46,609 bases of DNA from an uncultured Sulfuricurvum sp. (GCF_937936435.1 NZ_CALDDG010000005.1:1-46609); one strand, 5' to 3'; numbered from the stretch's first letter, positions 18,455 to 27,982 are shown. The notes: generated from the letters alone by a model not told the origin. Made by a program: numbers and translations.

Positions 18455-19618
18455 TCAATTTGGTTTAAAAGAGATTGAGCAGATCGCCTTAGCGCAGACG
18501 ACTGCGGAACTAAACGCCCACTGAAAGTTATATCCCCCCAGCTCTCCGGTCACATCCACCACTTCTCCGATGCAATAAAGCCCCCGTATCTTACGGCTTT
18601 GCATCGTGGAGGGATCGATCTCTTCACACGCGATGCCGCCGCGGCACGCTTCGGCTTTGGAAAACCCGAATGTCCCCGAAGGGGCCATCGTATAATTCTG
18701 AATTGTTTTGAGCTTTTCGAATTCCTCGGCGCTGAGACGGTTACAAGGCTTATCCTCCAAATCAACCGCTTCCAAAAACGCTTTCATAAACCGTTTCGGC
18801 AGGGTAATCGCGGTACTAAGGATCTTTTTCTCACGGCGGATTTTTTCCAGATCGAATCCGGGAAGAAAGTTGATCGCGATCTCTCCGCGGTGCCAGTAAA
18901 GCGATGCGGAGAGGACGACAAGACCGCTGATTCCTTTGTGCGCGAATAACAAATCCTCTTCCAAAACCCGTCCGGCGACACGGATTTGGGCACGGCAGCT
19001 GATACCGCTGAGCTCTTTCATCCAGAATTCTTTAGGTTGCAGTGTCAACCCGACCAAAGCAGGATTAAAAGGGATCGTTTTGAGTGCATAGTGTTGAGCG
19101 ATTTTTAAGCCGATATCGCTTGCGCCGAGCTCTTTATAACTTGCTCCGCCGGTTGCCAGTACGACGTTTAAAGCCTCAAAGCCTCCTTTATCCGTGGTCA
19201 CGACAAAAGAGCTTTCCCCCTCGACCGATACGATTTTATGCCCCAACAGCAGATCGCATCCGCGCGCCTTTCCCAGCAGGATGCTAATCACCTCATCCGA
19301 ACTCTTCGGACAGAAATAATAACGTTCCTTGCGGATGACCGGGCGCAGTCCCCCCTGATAGAAATACTCCAGCAGCGCTTCCTTCGAGAAGCCCTCTAAT
19401 ACGCTTGAGACCAGTTTCTAGTCTCCCAGATAGTGGCTCGCATCCACTTCCACATTCGTCAGATTGCATTTGCCGCCGCCCGAAGCCTTGAGTTTGAGGG
19501 CCGGCTTGGCGTTCCCTTCTATGACCGCAATGGAGAGCGCCGTATTTTCACGTAGCTGCGCGGCGCACATCAATCCTGCCGCTCCGCCTCCCAAAATGAT
19601 AACGTCGTAGCGTTTCAT
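18455..19618 (-). pseudogene. HI0933-type NAD(P)/FAD oxidoreductase, amber stop
   Basis: The N-terminal piece begins MKRYDVIILGGGAAGLMCAAQL, an FAD-binding Rossmann motif, and ends ASHYLGD at a TAG codon at 19418-19420 (minus strand). The same frame continues without shift through KLVSSVLEGFSKEALLEYF and GLRPVIRKERYYFCPKSSDEV into the C-terminal part, which ends with GEVVDVTGELGGYNFQWAFSSA, the family's second FAD motif. Read through, the protein has 387 sense codons, a normal length. A single base change (for example from CAG, AAG or GAG) explains the stop. It is a recent nonsense pseudogene or a sequencing error. A GTG at 19291 opens a shorter frame but has no credible RBS. Its start overlaps the msrQ stop by 4 bp. 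Confidence 0.85.
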
Positions 19619-20217
19619 CGTTTTAACAACCGCAATGCCAATAATGCGAACAGTGTCCCGACGACTGCAATGTGGGTCAACGAGATCGTTTTATGACTCA
19701 TCAGATAGTGAATCGCGATCAAAACGACCGCAATGTAGACCAATTTATGCCACGAGCGAAACGATGCAAACAGCTTTTTGGTCGATGTCAACGCCATCAG
19801 CAGCATAATAACAAACGCTCCCATACCAAACGCGACAAACGGCTTGGAGACGACTTGATGCAATGCCGATGAAAAGTTAAACTGCTGATCGACGCCGATG
19901 AAAAGCAAAGCGTGTATCAATGCGTAAAAAAAAGAAAAAAGACCCAGAAGGCGGCGGTATTTAAGAAGGTTAATGCTCAAATATACTCTTAAAGGGGTCA
20001 ATAGCAATGTCACGGCCAGAAGCCACAATGCACTGTTTCCGGAGAGATCGGTTAAAAACTTCAGCGGATCGTTCGGAAATCTCGTCAACACTACATGCAG
20101 ATACGGCTCTAAAAAAATCAAAAAATTACGTAGCCACTCCGGATGCCACTCGGTGCTGAAACGGATCATTCCGTAGATCACCGGCAAAAGTGCGCCGAGC
20201 CATATCACTATTCGCAT
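19615..20217 (-). CDS. msrQ: MsrQ heme-binding membrane subunit
   Basis: 200 residues with about five to six hydrophobic helices, of the ferric reductase-like transmembrane (YedZ/MsrQ) family. Conserved elements include LTDLSGNSALWLLAVTLLLTPLR, LLKYRRLLGLFSFFYALIHALLF and FASFRSWHKLVYIAVVLIAIHYLM, whose His residues are candidate heme ligands. It passes quinol electrons to the periplasmic MsrP. msrP lies 12 bp upstream in the same direction, which supports the assignment. Confidence 0.88.
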   Translation of the reverse strand: MRIVIWLGALLPVIYGMIRFSTEWHPEWLRNFLIFLEPYLHVVLTRFPNDPLKFLTDLSGNSALWLLAVTLLLTPLRVYLSINLLKYRRLLGLFSFFYALIHALLFIGVDQQFNFSSALHQVVSKPFVAFGMGAFVIMLLMALTSTKKLFASFRSWHKLVYIAVVLIAIHYLMSHKTISLTHIAVVGTLFALLALRLLKR

Positions 20218-20229
20218 AAAACCTCTTTT

Positions 20230-21156
20230 TTAGTAAAACTTTGTCAAGTCCATATTTTTGTACAAATAGGCTACCTCTTTCGCATAGCCGTTAAAGGCCA
20301 GGGTATCCTGTTTAAAAAACTTTCCGAGCACTCTTTCACGGGCCTGAGACCATCTCGGATGGTCAACTGCCGGGTTGACGTTCGCATAAAAACCGTATTC
20401 GTTGGGAGCAATCTGGTTCCATGTCGAACGGGTCTGATGATCGCTCAGGGTAATTTTCACGATACTTTTAATACTTTTAAACCCATATTTCCAGGGGACG
20501 ATCAATCGGATCGGAGCACCGTTTTGAGGCAACAGTTCCTTGCCGTAGAGTCCGACTGCCAAAATCGTCAGCGGATGCATCGCCTCATCAATTCTGAGCC
20601 CTTCGCGATACGGAAACGGAATACTACCGAAATTTCGGTTCTGTCCCGGAAATTGTTTCGGATCGAAAAGCGTCTCAAACTCAACGTATTTGCTCTTCGA
20701 GGTCAATCCGGCCTGTTTGAGCAGTGAGGAGAGGCTAAAACCGACCCACGGTACCACCATCGACCACCCCTCAACGCATCGGAAGCGGTATATCCGTTCC
20801 TCCATAGGAATTTTTTTCATTATCGTCTCAATATCCAACGTCAAAGGTTTTTGTACCTCTCCGCCTACACTGATACTCCACGGATCACTTTTAAACTTTT
20901 GTCCGAGTTTAGATGGTCCTTCTTTGTCCAGAGAAAACTCGTAAAAATTATTATACGTCGTAATTTGGTCGTACGACGTCAACTCCAGGCCTGGTCTGCT
21001 TTTGTTTTTTGCAAATGCCAGTGTCGCCGAGAGGGGAGAGGCTACCGTCACCGCTGCCGCAGCCGCCAGTTTCATCAACATTCTCCGCTCGTAGTAATGA
21101 CTTTCGGAGGTTATCTGCGAGGAAGGAATCGGATCATAATCTTTACGTATAAGCAT
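20230..21156 (-). CDS. msrP: Protein-methionine-sulfoxide reductase MsrP
   Basis: 308 residues from the chosen start. The frame is open further upstream to 21216, but that would overlap rimO. The ATG at 21156 has a GGGAG ribosome site and places a Tat-type twin-arginine motif (ERRMLMKLAAAAA) at residues 24-25. The molybdopterin ligand Cys127 is in RFRCVEGWSMVVPWVG, and RLIVPWKYGFKSIKSI is typical of YedY/MsrP. It is exported folded with its Mo cofactor and repairs oxidised methionines in periplasmic proteins, with MsrQ as electron donor. It starts the nine-gene minus-strand run. Confidence 0.92.
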   Translation of the reverse strand: MLIRKDYDPIPSSQITSESHYYERRMLMKLAAAAAVTVASPLSATLAFAKNKSRPGLELTSYDQITTYNNFYEFSLDKEGPSKLGQKFKSDPWSISVGGEVQKPLTLDIETIMKKIPMEERIYRFRCVEGWSMVVPWVGFSLSSLLKQAGLTSKSKYVEFETLFDPKQFPGQNRNFGSIPFPYREGLRIDEAMHPLTILAVGLYGKELLPQNGAPIRLIVPWKYGFKSIKSIVKITLSDHQTRSTWNQIAPNEYGFYANVNPAVDHPRWSQARERVLGKFFKQDTLAFNGYAKEVAYLYKNMDLTKFY

Positions 21157-21174
21157 GAGAAATCTCCCGTTGGC

Positions 21175-21180
21175 TATAAT
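21175..21180 (+). promoter_or_regulatory. Candidate -10 box for rimO
   Basis: TATAAT lies 28 bp before the rimO ATG in the short divergent gap with msrP. No good -35 is seen, which is common for sigma-70 promoters of this phylum. Confidence 0.4.
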
Positions 21181-21208
21181 TGCATCAATATTATCCAAGG
21201 TTAGGTAA

Positions 21209-22525
21209 ATGAGCAAAAAACTTCACATCGTCTCACTCGGTTGCACCAAAAATCTCGTCGATACGGAGGTGATGCTCGGACGCCTCAAAAACTACGAGAT
21301 GACCGATGACGGAAGTGCCGCAGACGTTATTATCGTCAATACCTGCGGATTCATCGATGCGGCAAAACAAGAGTCTCTCAATACGGTTCTCAGTCTCGAT
21401 TCGGGTCGTAAGAAAGATTCGGTTCTGGTTATGGCCGGATGTCTCTCCGAACGCTACAAAGAAGAACTTTCCAAAGAGCTCAGCGAAGTCGATATCTTCA
21501 CCGGTGTCGGCGACTACGACAAGATCGACGAATTGCTCGCCGCCAAACAAAGTCGGTTTACTCCGGAAGTCTATCTGATCGACGGAGCCGAGCGGGTCGT
21601 CACCGGGTCGAGCTACCACGCTTATATCAAACTCTCCGAAGGGTGCAATCAGCAATGCAGCTTCTGCGCTATCCCGTCATTCAAAGGAAAACTACATTCC
21701 CGTGATTTGGAAAGCATCGCACGTGAAGTCGAAGGATTAGTGGCCAAAGGGTATTACGATTTCAGTTTCGTATCTCAGGACTCGAGTTCGTATCTGCGTG
21801 ACCAGAACATCAGCGACGGGCTGATCCACCTCATCAAACGGATCGAACTGATCGACGGGGTCAAAAGTGCCCGTATCCTCTATCTGTATCCTTCCACGAC
21901 AACACTCAAACTGATCAAAACGATCGGAGATTCAAAAGTGTTTCACAACTATTTCGACATGCCGATCCAGCATATCAACGACGAGATGCTCCGCATCATG
22001 AAACGGGGATTCGGGAAGGAGAAAACGCTGGAACTGCTTAACGCGATGAAAGCGTTGCCATCCTCCTTTATACGTACCAGTTTTATCGTCGGCCATCCGG
22101 GTGAAAGCGATGCGATGTTCGAAGAGATGGCAGAATTTGCGGGCTCGTTCGGATTTGACCGGATCAACGTCTTTAGCTACTCCGACGAAGAGGGGACAAG
22201 CGCCCATGCGATGCAAGAAAAAATCGCATCAAAAACGATCGATGCCCGTGCTAAAAAGCTGGGAAAAATCGCCTCGGCTGTCGAAGATAGCAGTCTAAAA
22301 CAATTGATCGGAACGGAAATCCCTCTCGTCATTGACGGAGAGAGTGACGAACACGAGTTTCTGCTCAGCGCCCGCGCTCTGATCTGGGCTCCGGATGTCG
22401 ACGGAGAGATCTATATCAACGACCGTGAGATCGACGGTGATCTCGCTTTCGGAAAAATCTATCGCGCCCGTATCAGCGAACTCGCCGGAAAACGGCCCTT
22501 GGCTACCGTGACAGGCGATGCTTAA
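21209..22525 (+). CDS. rimO: Ribosomal protein S12 methylthiotransferase RimO
   Basis: 438 residues. The methylthiotransferase N-domain begins HIVSLGCTKNLVDTE, with further cluster Cys in VNTCGFID and MAGCLSERY. The radical SAM core carries GCNQQCSFCAIPSFKG (CxxxCxxC). A C-terminal TRAM domain follows. SLGCTKNLVD and the Ile-Pro-Ser-Phe sequence after the motif separate RimO from MiaB, which is also present in this window. It adds methylthio to Asp88 of S12. The stop overlaps the tilS start by 8 bp. Confidence 0.95.
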   Translation: MSKKLHIVSLGCTKNLVDTEVMLGRLKNYEMTDDGSAADVIIVNTCGFIDAAKQESLNTVLSLDSGRKKDSVLVMAGCLSERYKEELSKELSEVDIFTGVGDYDKIDELLAAKQSRFTPEVYLIDGAERVVTGSSYHAYIKLSEGCNQQCSFCAIPSFKGKLHSRDLESIAREVEGLVAKGYYDFSFVSQDSSSYLRDQNISDGLIHLIKRIELIDGVKSARILYLYPSTTTLKLIKTIGDSKVFHNYFDMPIQHINDEMLRIMKRGFGKEKTLELLNAMKALPSSFIRTSFIVGHPGESDAMFEEMAEFAGSFGFDRINVFSYSDEEGTSAHAMQEKIASKTIDARAKKLGKIASAVEDSSLKQLIGTEIPLVIDGESDEHEFLLSARALIWAPDVDGEIYINDREIDGDLAFGKIYRARISELAGKRPLATVTGDA

Positions 22526-23513
22526 TCTCGCCCATCTCGATCGTCTTCAAGAGGGGAAAGTCCTCCTCGCCTATTCTGGGGGGGTCGATTCGAGCGCCCT
22601 CTTCCATCTCCTTCTTGCCAAAAACATCCGTTTCGATATTGCCCACGTCAACTATCATACCCGTGAAAACAGCGATTCCGAAGCACAGGACGCCGAAGCT
22701 CTGGCACAAAAATACGGACTTTTTTGTCATACCCATTCCTGTCGGCTGGGAGGGGCGAATTTCGAGCACCGCGCCCGTACCGAACGCTACCGCTTTTTCG
22801 GTTATTTGATGGAAAAATACGGCTACCTCTATCTCGTCACCGCTCATCAGCTTAATGACCGTCTGGAATGGCTGATGATGCAGCTGTGCCGCGGTGCGGG
22901 CCTGCCGGAGCTTTTGGGCATCCGTTCTATCGATACCCGTGAGGGGATAACCATCATACGCCCATTACTCGAACATGATCGTGAAAGTATCGAAGCCTAT
23001 TTGCATCACCACTCGATACCCCATCATATCGACGAGAGCAACACCGACGAGCGCTATACCCGCAATGCCTTCCGCCACCGTTACAGTACGCCGCTGATGC
23101 GCGAATACCGAGACGCTATACGGCGCAGTTTCCGCTATCTGGAAGAAGACAGCGATCTGTTGATCGAACCGGTCGAATTTGAACAGATCGACCAGCTCTA
23201 TTATGTTTCCAATCCTCTGACCATGCGTTCTTTGTTGAACGGAATCGATACGGTTTTAAAATCGTTCGGACATGTGATGAGCAAAAATGAAAAAGAGCTG
23301 ATTAAACAGGGAGGAACCCATATCATCTCACGGCGCTATACCGTTTCTATCAATACCGACTATACGTTTATCGCTCCGTATGACAATAATACCGTGATGG
23401 ATAAAGGATTTAAAGAAGAGTGCCGACGGCTAAATATCCATGCGAAACTTCGGGGATACCTTTACGGTGCCCCGAATGCTTTCGCTCTTATCCGTCGATT
23501 AAAAGACGTGTAA
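22518..23513 (+). CDS. tilS: tRNA(Ile)-lysidine synthase
   Basis: 331 residues. PP-loop ATPase motif LAYSGGVDSSALFHLL at residues about 18-33, then HVNYHTRENSDSEAQDAEALA and TAHQLNDRLEWLMMQLCRGAG. It converts C34 of the AUA-reading tRNA-Ile to lysidine and is essential in most bacteria. It is shorter than the E. coli protein, with a reduced C-terminal region, as is usual in this group. The start overlaps rimO, so the two are translationally coupled. The last 26 bp overlap the 3' end of lon on the other strand. Confidence 0.93.
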   Translation: MLNLAHLDRLQEGKVLLAYSGGVDSSALFHLLLAKNIRFDIAHVNYHTRENSDSEAQDAEALAQKYGLFCHTHSCRLGGANFEHRARTERYRFFGYLMEKYGYLYLVTAHQLNDRLEWLMMQLCRGAGLPELLGIRSIDTREGITIIRPLLEHDRESIEAYLHHHSIPHHIDESNTDERYTRNAFRHRYSTPLMREYRDAIRRSFRYLEEDSDLLIEPVEFEQIDQLYYVSNPLTMRSLLNGIDTVLKSFGHVMSKNEKELIKQGGTHIISRRYTVSINTDYTFIAPYDNNTVMDKGFKEECRRLNIHAKLRGYLYGAPNAFALIRRLKDV

Positions 23514-25911
23514 GAACCTCTTCGATTCGGCTGACGCCGACAATTTCCAACGCGGCTTTAACCTCATCGGGGATATCGCTAAGATCGCGATCATAGTTTT
23601 TTTGCGGGATCAGAGCCAATTTCATTCCGGCGCGATGCGCGGCGATCAATTTCTCTTTCAATCCGCCGATCGGCAAGACATTTCCGGTCAACGAAACCTC
23701 ACCTGTCATCGCGATATCGGCACGTACTTTTTTATTCGTTAAAATCGATGCGATAACGGTAGACATTGCGATTCCCGCACTCGGCCCGTCTTTCGGAGTC
23801 GCTCCGTCGGGGACGTGGATATGTAGGTCAAACCGTTTATATACTTCGCTCGCTTCTATCGGAGTGTCGCTTTCACGCTCCGTCGGAGAGAGCGGAATAA
23901 TCGAATGATCGACGTTCAACGTGCCGTTATCGATCAATGTTTTCACGACCGAAAGGGCGATGCGGGCCGATTCTTTCATAACATCCCCGAGACTTCCCGT
24001 AAGCTGTAACGTCCCTTTCCCGTTAATACGGATCGCCTCGATCTTCAACACATCACCGCCTACTGCCGTCCATGCCAACCCGTTGACGACACCGATACGA
24101 TCCACATGGTCGGTACGGTCGATCTCGAAAATCGTTTTTTCCAAGAACTCTTTCAAGTTTTTCAGCGTCACGCTCACTTTTTGGGTAGCCGGTTCTTCGA
24201 GTATCTTCTTAGCCGCTTTACGGACGATGTCGGCAACGCGACGGCGGAGGTTACGAACACCTGCTTCACGGGTATGCTTTTCGATTACTTCGGCCATCGC
24301 CGTTTTCGAGATCGATAATTCACTCGGTTTCAAACCGTGTTTCTTCAATTCCTGCGGGATCAGATACTGTTTCGCAATCTGGAATTTTTCCTGCGGCGTG
24401 TAACTGCTCACAGAGATAAATTCCATCCGGTCACGCAACGGTCCCGGAATCTGTCCTACGTCATTGGCAGTTGCGATAAAGATCGCCTTGCTCAAATCAA
24501 GATTGAAATTAAGATAATAATCTCTAAAATGGGTATTTTGCTCCGGGTCGAGAATCTCCAACAATACCGCCGTCGGATCGCCGCGGTGCGATTTCGCCAC
24601 TTTGTCGATCTCATCGAGGACGATAACCGGATTCATTTTTTTCGCTTCAATCACCCCTTGAACGATACGTCCCGGCATCGCACCGATATAGGTACGGCGA
24701 TGTCCGCGCAATTCATTGACGTCTTCCAATCCGCCCAATGCAATCCGTACCAACGGACGTTTTAACGCTGTAGCGATAGAGTTTGCCAACGACGTTTTAC
24801 CGACACCCGGAGGGCCTGCGAAACAGAGGATCGCACCGCGCCCCTCTTTGTCAGCGATTCCGCGAAGTTCAAGCAACTCTTTGACCGAGAAAAACTCCAA
24901 AATACGCTCTTTCGGTTTTTTGAGCGAAAAATGGTCTTTATTGAGCTGATTTTCGACATCGTGAATATTGAGCGGTTTTTTTGATTCTTCACCGTACGGA
25001 ATTTCAAGCACCCATTCCAGATAGGTCTGAATCATCCCCGCATCGGCGCTGTCAGGATGCATTCGGGCAAAACGTTCCAACTGCTTATTGATCTCTTTAT
25101 ACGCATCGGGATGCATTTTCTCTTTTTTAGCTTCGAGCTTTTTACGGAACTCTTCGATCTCTTCATCACGATGGGTATCGGTTCCCAGCTCTTTTTGAAT
25201 CTGTTTGAGCTGCTCTTTGAGGAAATATTCTTTATTCACTTTTTCTATTCGGGTGTGAACTTTGGAGCGGATCTCTTTTTGGAGTTTGTTTGCTTCCGTC
25301 TCTTCGATCAACTCATCAATCAGCATCAAAAACCGTTTTTCAGGGTCTTGTTCGATAAAAAGCTGATAAGCGTTCTCTTTTTTGATCTTGATGGAGCTGC
25401 AGATCAAATCGACGATACGGTTGTATTCATGATTTTCCTCGATAGTACGGAGCAAATCGGGAGGAAAGAAATTGCTGACTTGTGAAAGGGCGCGTACTTT
25501 TTCACGCAACACTTCCAAGATCGCATCCATTTTCAGCTCATTAGCCGCATACGACTGGATTAAATCGACATGGGCCCGCAGAGGATTGTCATGGACCATA
25601 TCGACGATGTGACCGCGTGCCAGCCCTTGGAAAAGAACTTTGATCCGCCCGTCGGGAAGGACCACTTTACGCATGATCGAACCGATTACTCCCGCATCGT
25701 AAATCGAATCTTTTTCCCGTTCTCCTTCATGATTCGGCTTGACGGGACAAACGATCACCAAAGAGTTGTTTTCAATCGCTTCCGCCGCCGCGGCAATATT
25801 TTTTTCATCGTTCAAAAAAAGCGGCGAGATCATAAACGGATAGAGGAAAAGTTCATCCTCCGCAATGACCGGAAGATCAGTAGGAAAAGAGCTATAGTTG
25901 CTAAGTTGCAT
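23488..25911 (-). CDS. lon: ATP-dependent Lon protease
   Basis: 807 residues from the ATG at 25911, preferred over the ATG at 25929 because AAGG sits 8 bp before it and the protein then begins MQLSNYSSFPTDLPVIAEDELFLYPF like other Lon N-termini. Order: LAN substrate domain, coiled coil, AAA+ with Walker A GPPGVGKTS and Walker B VIVLDEID, then the Lon protease domain with catalytic Ser about 711 (KDGPSAGIAMS) and Lys about 754 (GGLKEKLIAAHRAG). It degrades misfolded and regulatory proteins in the cytoplasm. It is downstream of bamD, an order I also associate with Campylobacter. Confidence 0.96.
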   Translation of the reverse strand: MQLSNYSSFPTDLPVIAEDELFLYPFMISPLFLNDEKNIAAAAEAIENNSLVIVCPVKPNHEGEREKDSIYDAGVIGSIMRKVVLPDGRIKVLFQGLARGHIVDMVHDNPLRAHVDLIQSYAANELKMDAILEVLREKVRALSQVSNFFPPDLLRTIEENHEYNRIVDLICSSIKIKKENAYQLFIEQDPEKRFLMLIDELIEETEANKLQKEIRSKVHTRIEKVNKEYFLKEQLKQIQKELGTDTHRDEEIEEFRKKLEAKKEKMHPDAYKEINKQLERFARMHPDSADAGMIQTYLEWVLEIPYGEESKKPLNIHDVENQLNKDHFSLKKPKERILEFFSVKELLELRGIADKEGRGAILCFAGPPGVGKTSLANSIATALKRPLVRIALGGLEDVNELRGHRRTYIGAMPGRIVQGVIEAKKMNPVIVLDEIDKVAKSHRGDPTAVLLEILDPEQNTHFRDYYLNFNLDLSKAIFIATANDVGQIPGPLRDRMEFISVSSYTPQEKFQIAKQYLIPQELKKHGLKPSELSISKTAMAEVIEKHTREAGVRNLRRRVADIVRKAAKKILEEPATQKVSVTLKNLKEFLEKTIFEIDRTDHVDRIGVVNGLAWTAVGGDVLKIEAIRINGKGTLQLTGSLGDVMKESARIALSVVKTLIDNGTLNVDHSIIPLSPTERESDTPIEASEVYKRFDLHIHVPDGATPKDGPSAGIAMSTVIASILTNKKVRADIAMTGEVSLTGNVLPIGGLKEKLIAAHRAGMKLALIPQKNYDRDLSDIPDEVKAALEIVGVSRIEEVLTRLLIDG

Positions 25912-25988
25912 TGAGGAAACCTTATTCATTCTAAATTTCTGTTCATATAGTACATTTTCGATTCTTGTACTTTACCTATCAAAAAATG

Positions 25989-26711
25989 TTATTTTGTTTC
26001 GCTTAAGTTATCATCCATAGAAACAACGCTGCGCGTCTGAGGAATCATAAAATCGTACCAGCTGCTGCTTCCGTCCCCTTCGAACATTGCACGGTACCAC
26101 GGGATATCGGCATTTACGATCTCTTCGGATTTGATCCATGTGACCGGAGCAATCGCACGATACGCCGCGGCACCTTTCGGTTTGCCTAAACGTTCGTAGA
26201 GTTGGGCAATCTGTTCGTCCAGAACCCCTTTTGCCAGTTGTAGTTGGGTCTCCATCGTATGTACCAGCGGCATATACGTCGAGTACGGATAGTTTGCTTT
26301 AAATCCGGTTACACTCGCAAGTGTTTCATCGATCAATCCCTGATCACGTCCCGGATTCGGCAATGCCAAAAATTTTGCTTTGATCTTTAAAAATTCAGCA
26401 TATTCGCGCCCTTCGGGAGTCGCATAACGGCGGATATACTCATCCAGAAAATGTTCCGCCAGCAAATACTCGTCGTGCGCCATATGCGCCTGAGCCATAA
26501 TCATCGTAGCCTCTGATAAAAACGGTGAACTGATATGTTCACTTTGCAAAGAGCTGAAATAGTTGTCCGCTTTTTCCAAGTTTCCGTTAGATACCGCCGT
26601 AACCATCTTTTCATACCAGTACTCTGCAGGCTTATTATACTCTTCCAGCTCTTTACCGCATCCGGTAAATAAAACGAGTGCAACCATTGTGACTAACCAA
26701 GTTCTTATCAT
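25989..26711 (-). CDS. bamD: Outer membrane assembly lipoprotein BamD
   Basis: 240 residues. The lipoprotein signal ends LVLFTGCGKE (lipidated Cys18). The mature part is helical TPR-like repeats beginning YNKPAEYWYEKMVTAVSNGNLEKADNYF and including SPFLSEATMIMAQAHMAHDEYLLAEHFLDEYIRRY, typical of BamD/ComL. It is a periplasm-facing subunit of the BAM complex that inserts beta-barrel proteins such as the porin further along this window. It lies 77 bp upstream of the preferred lon start and is probably co-transcribed with lon. Confidence 0.9.
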   Translation of the reverse strand: MIRTWLVTMVALVLFTGCGKELEEYNKPAEYWYEKMVTAVSNGNLEKADNYFSSLQSEHISSPFLSEATMIMAQAHMAHDEYLLAEHFLDEYIRRYATPEGREYAEFLKIKAKFLALPNPGRDQGLIDETLASVTGFKANYPYSTYMPLVHTMETQLQLAKGVLDEQIAQLYERLGKPKGAAAYRAIAPVTWIKSEEIVNADIPWYRAMFEGDGSSSWYDFMIPQTRSVVSMDDNLSETK

Positions 26712-26779
26712 CTTAAACCTACATTTTTTAAATATGGAGCTATTTTACCGTAAAGAGATTAAACACCTCTACAAAAGAG

Positions 26780-26809
26780 TTGAAACTTTTTACTTTGATG
26801 TGTTAAAAT
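26780..26809 (+). promoter_or_regulatory. Candidate sigma-70 promoter of fliW
   Basis: TTGAAA at 26780-26785 and TAAAAT at 26804-26809 are spaced by 18 bp, about 28 bp before the fliW ATG. No sigma-54 (GG-N10-GC) or sigma-28 signature was evident here, so fliW may be expressed independently of the flagellar cascade. Confidence 0.4.
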
Positions 26810-26837
26810 CAGATCATTATGATACAAGAAGGTAGTT

Positions 26838-27227
26838 ATGCAATTTGATTTAAAGCTTCCGTTGCTCGGTTTCGAATCGGTCTCCAAAATGGAGCTCCAA
26901 AAAATAGACGAAATCTTTTTCCGTCTTGAGAGCATTGGCGAAGGCCCCTCGTTCACCCTTATCAATCCGTTTGTCCTACGTGAATACTCTTTCGACATCC
27001 CTTCCTCGCTTCAGGCATTGATGGGCATTACGGAACAAAGCAACCTTTTGATCTATAACATTATGATTTTGCACTCTCCGATCGAAAAATCGACCATCAA
27101 TTTCGTCGCTCCGTTGATTTTCAATACCGACACTCAGACAATGGCTCAAATCATTATCGACAACCGTTCGGATTTCGGCATCGCCGAACCGATCAAAAAC
27201 TATCTTAAAGGGCCCGGCGATGTCTAA
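26838..27227 (+). CDS. fliW: Flagellar assembly factor FliW
   Basis: 129 residues, small beta-barrel protein with LLGFESVSKMELQKIDEIF, SFTLINPFVLREYSFDIP and the C-terminal NFVAPLIFNTDTQTMAQIIIDN stretch typical of FliW. It binds flagellin or the regulator CsrA, so that CsrA repression of flagellin translation is released when free flagellin falls. It therefore implies a flagellated cell, although no other flagellar gene is in the window. The stop overlaps the proC start by 8 bp, an arrangement shared with Campylobacter. Confidence 0.9.
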   Translation: MQFDLKLPLLGFESVSKMELQKIDEIFFRLESIGEGPSFTLINPFVLREYSFDIPSSLQALMGITEQSNLLIYNIMILHSPIEKSTINFVAPLIFNTDTQTMAQIIIDNRSDFGIAEPIKNYLKGPGDV

Positions 27228-27978
27228 GGCGATCACTTTCGTCGGAAACGGAAAAATGGCGCTTGCATTGGCACAAGGGCTATGCAAAAATCACACTGTC
27301 GAAGTGATCGGACGAAGTATCGCCGCAATGGAGCGTTTTGAAGCACAACTCAATGCACCCGTAACCAAAACGCTTTATGCGGATGCCGATATCACCGATA
27401 AAACGGTTATCCTCTGCGTCAAACCCGCCAATCTAACCGAAATCGCTCCCCTGTTACAAGGTAAAGCACAAACTCTGTATTCCGTACTGGCCGGAACGCC
27501 TCTGAGCGCGCTTAAAACGCTTCAAGCACACTATTATTGCCGCGCTATGCCAAACCTCGCGGCAGAAGTCGGCTCATCAATGACTTCGCTCGTCGGCGAC
27601 AATGAAATTACCTCTCAGGCGGTCGCTCTATTCGATACGATCGGCTCGACTCTATGGCTTAACAGCGAAAAAGAGCTCGATATCGCAACCGCATTGGCCG
27701 GAAGCGGCCCCGCCTATCTGGCTCTCGTAGCCGAAGCGCTCTGTGACGGAGCGGTACGCGAAGGGCTTAAACGCGATGATGCGATGCGATTGATGCGAGG
27801 ACTCTTCGAAGGGTTCGGGCATCTGATTCAAACCGTCCATCCGGCAATCTTAAAAGACAACGTCATGAGCCCAGGGGGAACGACGGCTGCCGGTTATGGG
27901 GCATTAGAGCGAGCAAATGTGCGTGAGGGATGTATGGAAGCAATCCGTGCCGCTCACGAAAGAGCCAAAAAGCTCTAA
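27220..27978 (+). CDS. proC: Pyrroline-5-carboxylate reductase
   Basis: 252 residues. N-terminal NAD(P)-binding FVGNGKMALALAQGL, then ILCVKPANL, and the family signature near the C-terminus (NVMSPGGTTAAGYGALE), with a preceding AGSGPAYLALVAEALCDGAVREGL. It makes proline from pyrroline-5-carboxylate in the cytoplasm. It is translationally coupled to fliW. Its TAA stop interlocks with the TAG stop of the convergent PilO-like gene within the four bases CTAA at 27975-27978. Confidence 0.94.
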   Translation: MSKAITFVGNGKMALALAQGLCKNHTVEVIGRSIAAMERFEAQLNAPVTKTLYADADITDKTVILCVKPANLTEIAPLLQGKAQTLYSVLAGTPLSALKTLQAHYYCRAMPNLAAEVGSSMTSLVGDNEITSQAVALFDTIGSTLWLNSEKELDIATALAGSGPAYLALVAEALCDGAVREGLKRDDAMRLMRGLFEGFGHLIQTVHPAILKDNVMSPGGTTAAGYGALERANVREGCMEAIRAAHERAKKL

Positions 27979-27982
27979 TTTT
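27961..27982 (+). terminator. Weak hairpin at proC 3' end
   Basis: AGAGC and GCTCT form a 5-bp stem with a 6-nt A-rich loop, overlapping the end of proC, followed by a T-rich run (AATTTTTC). The stem is short, so this is a low-confidence intrinsic terminator. Confidence 0.3.

Noticed and set aside
19084..19417. Independent short gene starting at GTG 19291
   Set aside because: It continues in frame with the upstream FAD-domain fragment and only the TAG at 19418-19420 separates them, so it is one broken gene.
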